Source: Gammaproteobacteria bacterium
GTDB taxonomy: Bacteria; Pseudomonadota; Gammaproteobacteria; Steroidobacterales; Steroidobacteraceae
Direction of reading: 5' to 3'
Length of the DNA stretch: 8,174 bases
Assembly: GCA_030830595.1 (NCBI GenBank)
Contig: JAURMS010000204.1
Coordinates: 1-8,174 of the forward strand
The translations under genes were made by a program, and so were the position numbers. Shown here piece after piece: positions 1 through 6,896 of this stretch. Position 1 is the stretch's first letter. Every line of letters starts with the position of its first letter. A model generated the notes under the pieces. The model had not been told where the DNA came from and did not search any database. It saw nothing but the letters and a program-made list of their open reading frames with translations.

Positions 1-1425
1 CGAGCCGACGATCGAGAGCTCCTGCTGCCAGGACTTGAACTCAGTCTCGGCGTAGTTGGTGAAGGTGGGCGCGCGGCCCAGGCTTACGATAGCGTCCACG
101 ATGGCTTGGCCGGTGGCAAACTCCACCGCGCCGGGGACGGCCGGGGAGACGCCGTCGAAGAACAGGCCGCCGATGGTCTGCAGCACCAGGTCGTGGACCA
201 CGCCCGTGCGCAGCCCGTTGGGTAGCGTGCTCATGGTGCCGTCCACGCCATCCAGATCGCCCTGGTTCAGGTTGTGCACCTGGCGGAAGCCGGTGATGGA
301 CTTGATCTCGAAGTCGCCGAATGCGCCGCCACCTTCCGGACGCCAGGTGAGCGTCAGGCCGTGGGCGTCTACGTCGTTCAGGGAGCGGAGCGGGAGGTCA
401 GAGGACACGTTGTTGGGGCGACCCACGCCCGCGGCATACATGCCGGCTTCCCAGGCGATGTAGTCGGTGATCCACTGGTTCAGCTGCTGCACCTGCGGCG
501 TGGCGAAGGCGGGGCCGAGGAAGGGCAGGAACTGCTGAATGCCCGCCAGGGTGGCCGAGCGGCTGGTGCTGTTGACCGCCACGTCGGTCGGATACCCGTC
601 GGTGCCTGCTACCGCGGCAGCGGTCGGGGTCAGGCCGAAGGGCTTCAGGGCCTGCGAGAACTCATCGAGCTCGGAATGCGTGTAGCTGTAGCTGGCCGAG
701 AACTCCTCGCCTGGGTTCAGTTCCAGGGCCACGCGCCAGCCTTGGCGGTCGAGGTTTTCGGAGCCCTTGATCGAGCTGTTGGTGTTGCCGTAGAGCGGGT
801 CGCGTTCACGCTTGAAGTAGGTGAAGCTCGAGGACAGCGGCCCGGCGCTGGGCAGATCCAGCGAGAAGCGGTAGTCGAGCAGGCCGTAATTGCCGGTGCC
901 GATCCGGGCATCGATGCGCAGGTCACCGCTGGGCTTGCGCGAAATAAAATTGACCGCGCCGCCGGTGGTGTTACGCCCATAGAGCGTGCCCTGCGGACCG
1001 CGCAGGACTTCGATGCGCTCGAGGTCGATCACGTCCACACCCACGCCAAAGCCCTTGGCGACGTAGATGCCGTCGACGTAGAGTGCCGACGCCGGGTCGT
1101 TGGAGACGCTGTTGGCATTGCCCGACGGCACGCCGCGGATGTTCAGCGACAAGTTGCCGCGGGAGGAAGGAGGCTCGAAGCCCTGCAGGTTCGGCACGAT
1201 GCCGAACAACGTCTTGTTGTTGGTGATGCCGAGGTCGCTGATGGCATTGGCACTCAGTACCGTGATCGAGATCGGCGTGGTCTGCAGGTTTTCGGCGCGC
1301 TTCTGCGCGGTGACGACCACCTCTTCGAGCGTGATGGTCACGGTCTCCTGTGCCCCGGCAGCTGTGGCCGCGGCTGTGGCCAGCAGGCCCGTGACGACCG
1401 AGGTCAGGTAGCGGTTCGATTTCAT
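1..1425 (-). CDS. TonB-dependent outer-membrane receptor, C-terminus cut by window edge
   Basis: Reading the minus strand from the ATG at 1425 gives 475 uninterrupted residues to base 1. Family members are commonly 700-900 residues, so much of the barrel lies outside the window. Residues 1-25 form a signal peptide (K2, R5, hydrophobic core, A-G-A cleavage site). A TonB-box-like segment LEEVVVTAQKR (33-43) follows directly, so there is no N-terminal signalling (STN) domain and the protein is a transporter rather than a transducer. The plug domain spans about 45-160 and includes NIRGV (95-99), YVDGIYV (116-122) and the hallmark VLRGPQGTLYGRNTTGGAVN (140-159). Beta-barrel strands follow. The start is supported by GGAGG at 1438-1442 and a GGGGG at 1431-1435. 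The family imports scarce or large ligands across the outer membrane using TonB energy. The substrate cannot be read from sequence. Its position beside an MFS transporter and a CoA ligase suggests a catabolic substrate rather than a siderophore (inference). Confidence 0.95.
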   Translation of the reverse strand, partial: MKSNRYLTSVVTGLLATAAATAAGAQETVTITLEEVVVTAQKRAENLQTTPISITVLSANAISDLGITNNKTLFGIVPNLQGFEPPSSRGNLSLNIRGVPSGNANSVSNDPASALYVDGIYVAKGFGVGVDVIDLERIEVLRGPQGTLYGRNTTGGAVNFISRKPSGDLRIDARIGTGNYGLLDYRFSLDLPSAGPLSSSFTYFKRERDPLYGNTNSSIKGSENLDRQGWRVALELNPGEEFSASYSYTHSELDEFSQALKPFGLTPTAAAVAGTDGYPTDVAVNSTSRSATLAGIQQFLPFLGPAFATPQVQQLNQWITDYIAWEAGMYAAGVGRPNNVSSDLPLRSLNDVDAHGLTLTWRPEGGGAFGDFEIKSITGFRQVHNLNQGDLDGVDGTMSTLPNGLRTGVVHDLVLQTIGGLFFDGVSPAVPGAVEFATGQAIVDAIVSLGRAPTFTNYAETEFKSWQQELSIVGS

Positions 1426-1511
1426 GATTTCCCCCATCCTCCGTAAGGAACGCGTGCTGTTGTTGCGTTGTTGACCCATGCGCCCGCCAGGGGGCGCTTT
1501 TCCACCTGCTT

Positions 1512-1540
1512 ATGCTTTCAATATGCGTAAACCATGTCAA
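1512..1540 (-). promoter_or_regulatory. Possible promoter for the TonB-dependent receptor
   Basis: On the minus strand a perfect TTGACA (1540-1535) is followed after 17 bases by AAGCAT (1517-1512), a weak -10 match of 3 out of 6. The -35 lies between the two arms of the inverted repeat at 1524-1553 and the left arm falls in the spacer, so a protein bound there would contact this promoter. The -35 is convincing; the -10 is not. Confidence 0.3.
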
Positions 1541-1553
1541 TAAAAATTACGCA
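1524..1553. promoter_or_regulatory. Candidate operator: inverted repeat TGCGTAA-N16-TTACGCA
   Basis: Two 7-base arms, TGCGTAA (1524-1530) and TTACGCA (1547-1553), are perfect reverse complements separated by 16 bases. They sit in the AT-rich stretch between the divergent receptor and MFS genes. The same half-site pair, with 15 bases between the arms, occurs in the other divergent control region at 6900-6928. Recurrence at only these two intergenic spots, in the same orientation, points to a binding site for a shared regulator. The regulator is not encoded in the window and its family is unknown. Confidence 0.55.
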
Positions 1554-1572
1554 AAATGACGATAAATTGACA
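1535..1572. repeat. Second, interlaced inverted repeat TGTCAAT-N24-ATTGACA
   Basis: TGTCAAT (1535-1541) and ATTGACA (1566-1572) are perfect 7-base reverse complements, with 31 bases from arm start to arm start, close to three helical turns. The left arm lies inside the TGCGTAA operator. Both arms contain TTGACA, so they may be divergent -35 elements rather than a protein site. On the plus strand I see no good -10 at 16-18 bases from 1572. Confidence 0.3.
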
Positions 1573-1629
1573 ATCAGACTGTTAAAATCGCAAGAGAGTG
1601 GCAGTTTAGCCACGAAATGGGGTCGGCTT

Positions 1630-1638
1630 GGGGGGGGG
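1630..1638 (+). promoter_or_regulatory. Nine-G run acting as ribosome-binding site of the MFS gene
   Basis: An uninterrupted run of nine G ends four bases before the TTG at 1643, the likely MFS start, and is the only Shine-Dalgarno-like purine tract in place. The upstream TTG at 1628 opens the same frame but is itself partly in the G run and has no ribosome-binding site. An ATG at 1617 is out of frame and stops at 1644-1646 after nine codons. Adding one G to the run would put this ATG in frame with the transporter. Confidence 0.5.
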
Positions 1639-1642
1639 TAAC

Positions 1643-2947
1643 TTGAGCCAACACGCCAAGGATCCGTCGGCGAGTCCGGGACCGTACGCCTGGTATGTCG
1701 CCGGGATGCTGTTCCTGATCTACCTGCTCAACTACGTGGACCGGTCGGTCCTGAACGTCCTGTCGCAGCTGGTCAAGGACGAGCTTGGGGCGTCGGACAC
1801 CATCATGGGCTTCCTGGTGGGACCGGCCTTTGCCGTGTTCTACGCGCTGGCCGGCATCCCCATCGCCCGCTATGCCGACCGGGCCAACCGCATCCGCATC
1901 ATCGTGGTGGGCTGCATCGTGTGGAGCGGGTTCACGGTTGCCACCGCCTACGCCCAGACCTGGCAGCAACTGGCCCTGTTTCGGGTCGGCGTAGGGATCG
2001 GCGAGGCGGCCTTCCTGGCGCCGGCCTACTCGATCCTCGCCGACTATTTCCCGGTGCGATACCGCGCCCGGGCCCTGTCGCTCCTCGGGCTTGCCGTCTA
2101 TTTCGGCCAGGTGACGGGCATGGTGACGGGCGCGATGCTCGGGGCCTCGCTGGGCTGGCGCGACGTGTTCATTTACGCAGGCCTGCCGGGCCTAATCGTG
2201 GCCGTGTTCGCGCTCGCCACCGTGCGCGAACCCATCCGTGGGGCCATGGAGTCGGCGGCCCCCGCAGAGGGTCCGCGCCAAAGTTTCACCGCCGCGCTGG
2301 CCACGCTGTGGGCCTACCGGAGCTTCCGCAAGCTGTGCCTTGGGACGGCGCTCGGCGTGTTCGGCGGTCAGGCCTTCGCGGGCTGGTCGGCCCCCTTCCT
2401 GATGCGCTCTCACGGCGTCGACCTGGCCACCATCGGCACGGTGTTCGCGCCGCCCTACCTGCTCTCCGCCTTGACGGGCACCCTGATCGCCGGCTTCGTG
2501 GCCGACCGCCTGGTGCGCCGCGACCTGAACGCCCCCGTGCGCGCGGCCAGTTATGCGCTGGCATTTGCCACCACCTGCCTGATCCTCGCCTGCTGGGTCC
2601 CCAGTTTCCAGCTGTTGGTCTGGCTCACTATCCCGATGGGCCTCGTCGGCGGTGGCTGGGTGCTGCCCATGCAGTCCACCACCCAAAACGCCCTGCCCAT
2701 CGAGCTGAGGGTAATGGGCACGGCGGTATTCTGGTTCGTGGTCAACCTTGTCGGCATTGCGGCCGGTCCCTGGTTCGCCGGGATCCTCTCCGACCTGTTG
2801 GCGGCGCGGCTGGGTGACGAGTCGCTCCGCTACGGGCTGCTGGCGGCCATCGCGGTGAGCTTCGTCGGTGCTGCCCTGATCCGCTCGGCGTCGGGCCAGC
2901 TTCAGGCCGAGGCGTCGGCCCTGGGGATTCGCAACCGGGAGGCGTGA
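1643..2947 (+). CDS. MFS transporter, spinster-like type
   Basis: A 434-residue protein with the twelve-helix hydrophobic pattern and length usual for the major facilitator superfamily. The first helix (about 16-35) ends in NYVDRSVLN (30-38), typical of spinster-like and anion:cation-symporter-like members. Motif A in the loop between helices 2 and 3 is seen as G71...R76-Y-A-D79-R80-A-N-R83. A motif B-like segment carries R114, G118, G120 and E121. A long charged central loop (around 195-215) separates the two halves. The TTG start at 1643 is preferred because the G run at 1630-1638 sits four bases upstream; the first 14 residues before the helix are polar, as expected. It probably moves the catabolic substrate or an intermediate across the inner membrane (inference from the adjacent CoA ligase and receptor). 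Its stop overlaps the next start by one base (TGATG), so the two genes are probably translationally coupled. The exact substrate and direction are unknown. Confidence 0.9.
   Translation: MSQHAKDPSASPGPYAWYVAGMLFLIYLLNYVDRSVLNVLSQLVKDELGASDTIMGFLVGPAFAVFYALAGIPIARYADRANRIRIIVVGCIVWSGFTVATAYAQTWQQLALFRVGVGIGEAAFLAPAYSILADYFPVRYRARALSLLGLAVYFGQVTGMVTGAMLGASLGWRDVFIYAGLPGLIVAVFALATVREPIRGAMESAAPAEGPRQSFTAALATLWAYRSFRKLCLGTALGVFGGQAFAGWSAPFLMRSHGVDLATIGTVFAPPYLLSALTGTLIAGFVADRLVRRDLNAPVRAASYALAFATTCLILACWVPSFQLLVWLTIPMGLVGGGWVLPMQSTTQNALPIELRVMGTAVFWFVVNLVGIAAGPWFAGILSDLLAARLGDESLRYGLLAAIAVSFVGAALIRSASGQLQAEASALGIRNREA
2937..2942 (+). promoter_or_regulatory. Ribosome-binding site of the acyl-CoA synthetase
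   Basis: GGGAGG lies four bases before the ATG at 2947 but only one base before the alternative GTG at 2944, so it favours the ATG. The site is inside the last codons of the transporter gene. Confidence 0.6.
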
Positions 2948-4530
2948 TGAAGACGGGCGACACCCCTGGTTTCAATTTTTCAGACCTGCTGGCCCTGGTG
3001 GCCATGGAAGTGCCGGACCGGCCGGCCGTCATCTGTGGCGAAGAGCGTGTCAGCTATCGCGAGCTGGCCCTCCGGATCGAGCATCTCGCCCGCTTCCTTG
3101 AGGGGCAGGGACTGCGCGCGGGTGACACGCTCGCCCTGCACCTGCCCAATCGCATCGAATACCTGGTGGGTTTCTTTGCGGCCTGTCGCCTTGGCGTGCT
3201 GCCCTTCAACGTCAATTACCGCTATGTCGAGAGCGAGCTGGACTACCTCTACGGCAACGCCCGTGCTGCGGCCACGCTGGTGGACGCCGCTTTCCTGCCG
3301 CGTCTCGCCTCGCTGCCTTCGCGCCCGGCGCTGATCGTCGTCGTCGGGGACGACCGACCCGATTTTGCGGAAGCGCTGGCCGAAGGCGCGAAGCGTCCGC
3401 CGCCTGCGCATGCGGCCAGCGGTGAGGATCGCCTGATCATCTATACGGGTGGCACGACGGGCATGCCCAAGGGCGTGGTCTGGACCCATCACGACATGCT
3501 GAGAGCGGCACTCGGCGGAGGCGGATTCTTTTCACGCAAGGGGCCGATCACCACGCCTGCCGAGATCGTCGACCGCGTTCGCGAGTCGCCCGCGCTGGTC
3601 ACCTTCCCGGTGGCGCCCCTGATGCACGGTGCCGCGCTGTGGGCCGCGCTCTCCTCACTCCTCGCGGGCCACACCCTGGTGCTGCAGGCCGGAGGCGGCT
3701 TCGATCCAGTGCAGGTGCTCGACCTCTGCGAGCGCGAGCGGGTGAACATCCTGGTGATCGTCGGTGACGGCATGGGCCGACCGCTGGCCGACGCGTTGAT
3801 GGCCTCACCTGGGCGCTGGCACCTCGAGGCGCTGATGCACGTGGGCTCCGGCGGCGCGGTGTTTTCGCAGGCGGTGCAGCAGTCGCTCAAGGTCTCGCTG
3901 CCTCGCCTGGTGACGGCCAGTTCGCTCGGCTCGACCGAGGCGGGCACGCTGGGTGCCGGGGCTGCCGATGGCGAGGGCCTGATGCGCTTTCCGCCGCGGC
4001 CCGACATTCATGTGGTTGCAGACGGCCAGCGCCTGGCAGCACCCGGCGAGACCGGGGTGCTGGCTCGCAGCGGCCCGATGCCGCTGGGTTATTTCGGTGA
4101 TCCCGTGCGCACGGCCAGCACTTTCGTCGAGATCGAGGGCCAGCGATTGTCCCTGACCGGGGATGTGGCCCGTCTCGAGACGGACGGGTCGGTCACCGTG
4201 CTCGGTCGGGGCTCGAGCTGCATCAACACCGGCGGCGAGAAGGTCTTTCCCGAGGAGGTCGAGCAGGCACTCAAGTCGCACGCGGCCGTACTCGATGCGC
4301 TGGTGGTGGGCTTGCCTGATCCGCGCTGGGGCGAGCGGGTCGTGGCCGTCGTTGCGCTGAGGGAAGGTGTCGAGGTCACGGTGGAGGCACTGCAGGAGCA
4401 CTGCCGGCATCACGTGGCGGGCTACAAGCTGCCCCGGGCGATCGTGTTCGCACCCGAGGTGGCGCGAAGCAACACGGGCAAGCCCGACTACGCGTGGGCC
4501 AAGGAGACGGCGATCGTGGCAGGCGCCTGA
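2947..4530 (+). CDS. AMP-forming acyl-CoA synthetase, FadD19/FadD17-like
   Basis: A 527-residue member of the ANL (adenylate-forming) superfamily, which activates a carboxylic acid with ATP and then makes the CoA thioester. The phosphate-binding loop is YTGGTTGMPKG (166-176). The adenine-binding segment is LGSTEAG (about 327-333, E331). The ribose-binding aspartate is in LTGDVARL (D406). The hinge region LGRGSSCINTGGEKVFPEEVE (about 419-439) contains R421 and the CoA-step GGEK motif. The catalytic lysine is in SNTGKPDY (K512). All key residues are present. INTGGEKVFPEEVE and the YTGGTTGMPKGVVW start resemble enzymes that load steroid side chains or related branched or cyclic acids onto CoA, rather than plain long-chain FadD (from memory of the family). 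The gene overlaps the transporter stop by one base, so the pair forms an import-and-activate unit. Substrate assignment is inference; a fatty or aryl acid is possible. Confidence 0.88.
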   Translation: MKTGDTPGFNFSDLLALVAMEVPDRPAVICGEERVSYRELALRIEHLARFLEGQGLRAGDTLALHLPNRIEYLVGFFAACRLGVLPFNVNYRYVESELDYLYGNARAAATLVDAAFLPRLASLPSRPALIVVVGDDRPDFAEALAEGAKRPPPAHAASGEDRLIIYTGGTTGMPKGVVWTHHDMLRAALGGGGFFSRKGPITTPAEIVDRVRESPALVTFPVAPLMHGAALWAALSSLLAGHTLVLQAGGGFDPVQVLDLCERERVNILVIVGDGMGRPLADALMASPGRWHLEALMHVGSGGAVFSQAVQQSLKVSLPRLVTASSLGSTEAGTLGAGAADGEGLMRFPPRPDIHVVADGQRLAAPGETGVLARSGPMPLGYFGDPVRTASTFVEIEGQRLSLTGDVARLETDGSVTVLGRGSSCINTGGEKVFPEEVEQALKSHAAVLDALVVGLPDPRWGERVVAVVALREGVEVTVEALQEHCRHHVAGYKLPRAIVFAPEVARSNTGKPDYAWAKETAIVAGA

Positions 4531-4545
4531 GCCGCCAGGCTCAGG
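4526..4545. terminator. Hairpin across both stop codons of the convergent genes
   Basis: CCTGAGCC (4526-4533) and GGCTCAGG (4538-4545) form a perfect 8-bp stem with a 4-base loop. The hairpin contains the TGA stop of the synthetase (4528-4530) and, on the other strand, the TGA stop of the Rieske gene (4543-4541). Only ten bases separate the two genes. Neither side has a clear T tract, so intrinsic termination is uncertain, but a stem here would serve both transcripts equally. Confidence 0.45.
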
Positions 4546-5617
4546 ACACCCGATCCAGCGGCCAGCCCGGCGTTCCAGGCACCACGTGCACGCCCTCCAC
4601 CGGGGCGATCAGCCGCTTGGCCTCGCTGCGCGGGTGGTAGAACTGCTTGTACCAGATGCGCGCCTTGTGGAAGGGTCCGTCGGTCGGGACCTGCAGGATG
4701 TTGAGTGCCGGGCGCTTGTTGCCCCAGACCTCGAAGTCCTGCAGGAACGCCAAGCGGCTCGACTCGTTGAAACCGCGCGCGGCCTCGAGGTCGGCCTCGA
4801 CCGGCACCGCGTTCGGCACCTTCACCAGCAGCCCGTGCCACACCTCGATCACGCCGTCGTCGACAGGCGTATGGGTGATCATGAGCACGGTCTCGAACAG
4901 GCCCGTCAGGTGCGAGACCAGGATCCCGGGCCCGTGGTAGACCGTGTCGGTGTAGAGCTTGTCACCAGGTCCGGCCACCAGCGTGCGGTGACCACCGGCC
5001 TGGCGCTGGATGGCCTTGTGCCCACGGAACTCGTTCTCGAAATACTCGACGGTGGAGCCGTGGATGGGCCCGAGGTGCGGGAGGTCGGCGATGTTGTCGA
5101 TGATCTCCTGCGGATGGCTGGCCATCACCCCGAGCTTGTCGATGGTCCACGGCACCCAGTAGGGCTGCCCGTATTCAGCCAGTGGCGGCAGGTCGAAATC
5201 CGGCTCGCCGCCTTCCGGGTCGTGCCACACGAACACCACCCCGGCATGCTCGCGCACCGGCCAGCTCTTCACGCTGGCGGCTTTCGGGATGGCGCCGTCG
5301 TAGTAGGGAATGTGCTTGCAGCGGCCATCAGGCCCGAAACGCCAGGCGTGGTAGGGGCACTGGATATCATCGTCGATCACGTGCCCATCGCGGGCCGTGT
5401 ACGAGGTCTTGTTCTTCGCCAGGTGGGTGCCCATGTGCGGGCAGTAGGCATCCAGTAGCACTACCTTGCCGGTCTTCTTGCCGCGATACAGCGCGAAGTC
5501 CTGGCCAAAGTAGCGCACGCCCTGCGGCTGGTCGGTCACCTCGCTGGAGAGGGCGACCATGAACCAGCCGCGCGGAAAGGTGTGCGGCCCGATCTTGTAG
5601 TCAGCCGTGGTCGCCAT
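4541..5617 (-). CDS. Rieske non-heme iron oxygenase, KshA-like
   Basis: A 358-residue oxygenase component. The N-terminal Rieske [2Fe-2S] domain has ligands C59-x-H61 and C87-x2-H90. The C-terminal catalytic domain has the mononuclear-iron ligands H181 and H186 in DNIADLPHLGPIHGST (with N175 and D178), and the third ligand is probably D294 in LQDFEVWGNK. Features shared with 3-ketosteroid 9-alpha-hydroxylase (KshA) and the related cholesterol-7-desaturase group include FPRGWFMVA (14-22), SWPVRE (118-123), VVFVWHDPEGG (127-137) and SHPQE (167-171). KshA hydroxylates C9 of androstenedione-type steroids, which opens ring B, and needs a separate reductase, not seen here. The loop between the two Rieske ligand pairs is long (25 residues between H61 and C87). 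The gene follows the HsaA-like gene by 3 bases and has only a weak ribosome-binding site, so coupling is likely. Steroid specificity is inferred; another polycyclic substrate is possible. Confidence 0.85.
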   Translation of the reverse strand: MATTADYKIGPHTFPRGWFMVALSSEVTDQPQGVRYFGQDFALYRGKKTGKVVLLDAYCPHMGTHLAKNKTSYTARDGHVIDDDIQCPYHAWRFGPDGRCKHIPYYDGAIPKAASVKSWPVREHAGVVFVWHDPEGGEPDFDLPPLAEYGQPYWVPWTIDKLGVMASHPQEIIDNIADLPHLGPIHGSTVEYFENEFRGHKAIQRQAGGHRTLVAGPGDKLYTDTVYHGPGILVSHLTGLFETVLMITHTPVDDGVIEVWHGLLVKVPNAVPVEADLEAARGFNESSRLAFLQDFEVWGNKRPALNILQVPTDGPFHKARIWYKQFYHPRSEAKRLIAPVEGVHVVPGTPGWPLDRVS

Positions 5618-5620
5618 GGC

Positions 5621-6823
5621 TCAGACGAAGGTGTCCTGCGGTTGCTCGCCCATGTACATGCCACCCAATGAGGCGCCGATCAGGTTCGGGTCGTTGGCCA
5701 CGTGGGCGCGCGCTGCGTTGGTATCCAGCCAGTAGCGGATGATCGGGCTGTCGGTGTAGATGGCGCGTCCACCGAGCAGCGGCATCAGGTCGTCGATGAG
5801 GTCGGCACAGCGCCGTCCCACCTGCGAGGACTGGTAGCGATAGCGAATGCGCTGCTCGAGCGTGAGTTCGCCGCCGCTGCGCATGGTGTCCATCATCTCG
5901 TCGAAATTGCGGTACAGCACCGCCTTCATTTCGTCGATCGCCGATTGCGTGCGGGCCGCAGCCTGGATCGCGTTGCCGTCCTGCCGGGTCGCCTTGCCGG
6001 TGTTGGTGGACACCCGCTTCTTGCCGATGTCCACGAAGGCATTGAGCGCGCCCTGCACCCCGCCGATGCAACCCGTCGACACCGAGCGCACGAACACCTG
6101 CGCCCAGGGCAGCTTGTACAGCGGCCCCGTGTTGACCGCCTGGCCCGGGTTGGTGCAATTGAAGCCGTCGGTCGCCTTGTGGGTGCGGTACTCAGGGATA
6201 AAGGCGTTCTCGACCACGATGTCCTGGCTGCCCGTGGCCTGCAGGCCGAAGGTGTGCCAGTTGTCGACGATCTTGTAGTCCTTGCGCGGCAGCAGGAAGG
6301 TCCGCATTTCGGGCGGGCCGCTCTCGGGGAAGATCAACGAGCCCAGGAGCACCCAGTCGCAATATTCGGAGCCGCTGGAGAAGCCCCAGCGCCCGGACAG
6401 GCGGAAGCCGCCCTCGACCACCTCGACCTTGCCCACCGGCTGGTAGGACGAACTGACCAGGGTGTCCGGATTGTCGCCCCACACCTCGGCCTGGGCGCGA
6501 TCATCGAACAGGGCCAGCTGGTAGGGGTGGCAGCCCACCACGCCCAGCACCCAGGCGGTGGACATGCAGGCCTCGGCCACTGTCATCTGGACGTCGAAAA
6601 ACACCTGTGGGTCCATCTCGTAGCCGCCGTAGCGCTTCGGCTGCAGGATGCGGAAAAAACCCGCATCGATCATTTCCCGCATGGTCTCGGCGGGCAGCCG
6701 GCGAGCGGCATACGCCTCGCTCTGGCGGGCCTTCAGGGCAGGCAGCATGGCCCGCGCGCGCCGAACCAGTTCTTCGCGGCTGGGGATCTGATCATCAAGG
6801 ACGTGGGCTGCGGCGGTGGCCAT
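5621..6823 (-). CDS. Flavin-dependent monooxygenase with acyl-CoA dehydrogenase fold, HsaA-like
   Basis: A 400-residue protein, close to the length of mycobacterial HsaA, the oxygenase that turns the phenolic seco-steroid 3-HSA into a catechol using reduced flavin from HsaB. Order of recognisable segments: N-terminal helices with RRLPAETMREMIDAGFF (41-57), LQPKRYGG (60-67), ALFDDRAQAEVWGDNP (104-119), SSSYQPVG (124-131), GRWGFSSGSEYCDW (144-157), GLQATGS in the middle domain, and the C-terminal helix RYWLDTNAARAHVANDP (363-379). This matches the HsaA-type group D monooxygenases better than true acyl-CoA dehydrogenases. The start at 6823 is chosen because CCGGGAG lies just upstream. A longer frame back to a TTG at 6898 would run through the promoter region and into the inverted repeat. 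N369 stands where actinobacterial HsaA has a histidine, as I recall it; H374 is kept. The gene is first in a two-gene operon with the Rieske oxygenase. No flavin reductase partner is present here. Confidence 0.85.
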   Translation of the reverse strand: MATAAAHVLDDQIPSREELVRRARAMLPALKARQSEAYAARRLPAETMREMIDAGFFRILQPKRYGGYEMDPQVFFDVQMTVAEACMSTAWVLGVVGCHPYQLALFDDRAQAEVWGDNPDTLVSSSYQPVGKVEVVEGGFRLSGRWGFSSGSEYCDWVLLGSLIFPESGPPEMRTFLLPRKDYKIVDNWHTFGLQATGSQDIVVENAFIPEYRTHKATDGFNCTNPGQAVNTGPLYKLPWAQVFVRSVSTGCIGGVQGALNAFVDIGKKRVSTNTGKATRQDGNAIQAAARTQSAIDEMKAVLYRNFDEMMDTMRSGGELTLEQRIRYRYQSSQVGRRCADLIDDLMPLLGGRAIYTDSPIIRYWLDTNAARAHVANDPNLIGASLGGMYMGEQPQDTFV

Positions 6824-6830
6824 GGCGCGT

Positions 6831-6835
6831 CTCCC
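6831..6835 (-). promoter_or_regulatory. Ribosome-binding site fixing the HsaA-like start
   Basis: On the minus strand GGGAG is followed by seven bases and then the ATG at 6823. This decides for the 400-residue protein over the longer open frame that begins with TTG at 6898. Confidence 0.65.
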
Positions 6836-6864
6836 GGGTGTCTGAAAGGATGTTTCTTCATTGC

Positions 6865-6893
6865 ATGCTAGCCCTGCAGCAAGGTCCGCGCAA
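6865..6893 (-). promoter_or_regulatory. Possible promoter of the monooxygenase-Rieske operon
   Basis: On the minus strand TTGCGC (6893-6888) and TAGCAT (6870-6865) are separated by 17 bases. The -35 matches the consensus at 3 of 6 positions and the -10 at 4 of 6. The perfect inverted repeat begins four bases upstream of the -35, its centre about 56 bases before the expected transcription start near 6858. A weak -35 next to a bound site fits activation, although repression is equally possible. Confidence 0.35.
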
Positions 6894-6896
6894 GCC

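Noticed and set aside
274..1446. Long plus-strand open frame of about 390 codons opposite the receptor gene
   Set aside because: It is antisense to a clear TonB-dependent receptor with signal peptide and hallmark plug motifs, resembles no family I know, and long mirror frames are usual in GC-rich DNA.
1598..1613. Small hairpin GTGGC-N6-GCCAC before the MFS gene
   Set aside because: A five-base stem is too short to claim a leader structure or attenuator, and there is no supporting T tract or leader peptide logic.
2172..2179. TTTACGCA half-site inside the MFS gene
   Set aside because: A single arm with no partner in coding sequence (FIYAG); expected by chance.
1921..2817. Plus-strand open frame of about 298 codons within the MFS gene in another frame
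   Set aside because: It is Arg-, Gly- and Pro-rich out-of-frame translation of a GC-rich gene whose own frame shows clear transporter motifs.
5621..6823. Annotation of the monooxygenase gene as an acyl-CoA dehydrogenase for side-chain beta-oxidation
   Set aside because: The fold is shared, but segment by segment it matches HsaA-type flavin monooxygenases (SSSYQPVG, SSGSEYCDW, C-terminal ANDP helix) rather than acyl-CoA dehydrogenase signatures.
5702..6871. Long plus-strand open frame of about 389 codons opposite the monooxygenase gene
   Set aside because: It is antisense to the HsaA-like gene, has no recognisable motifs, and its composition is that of a mirror frame.
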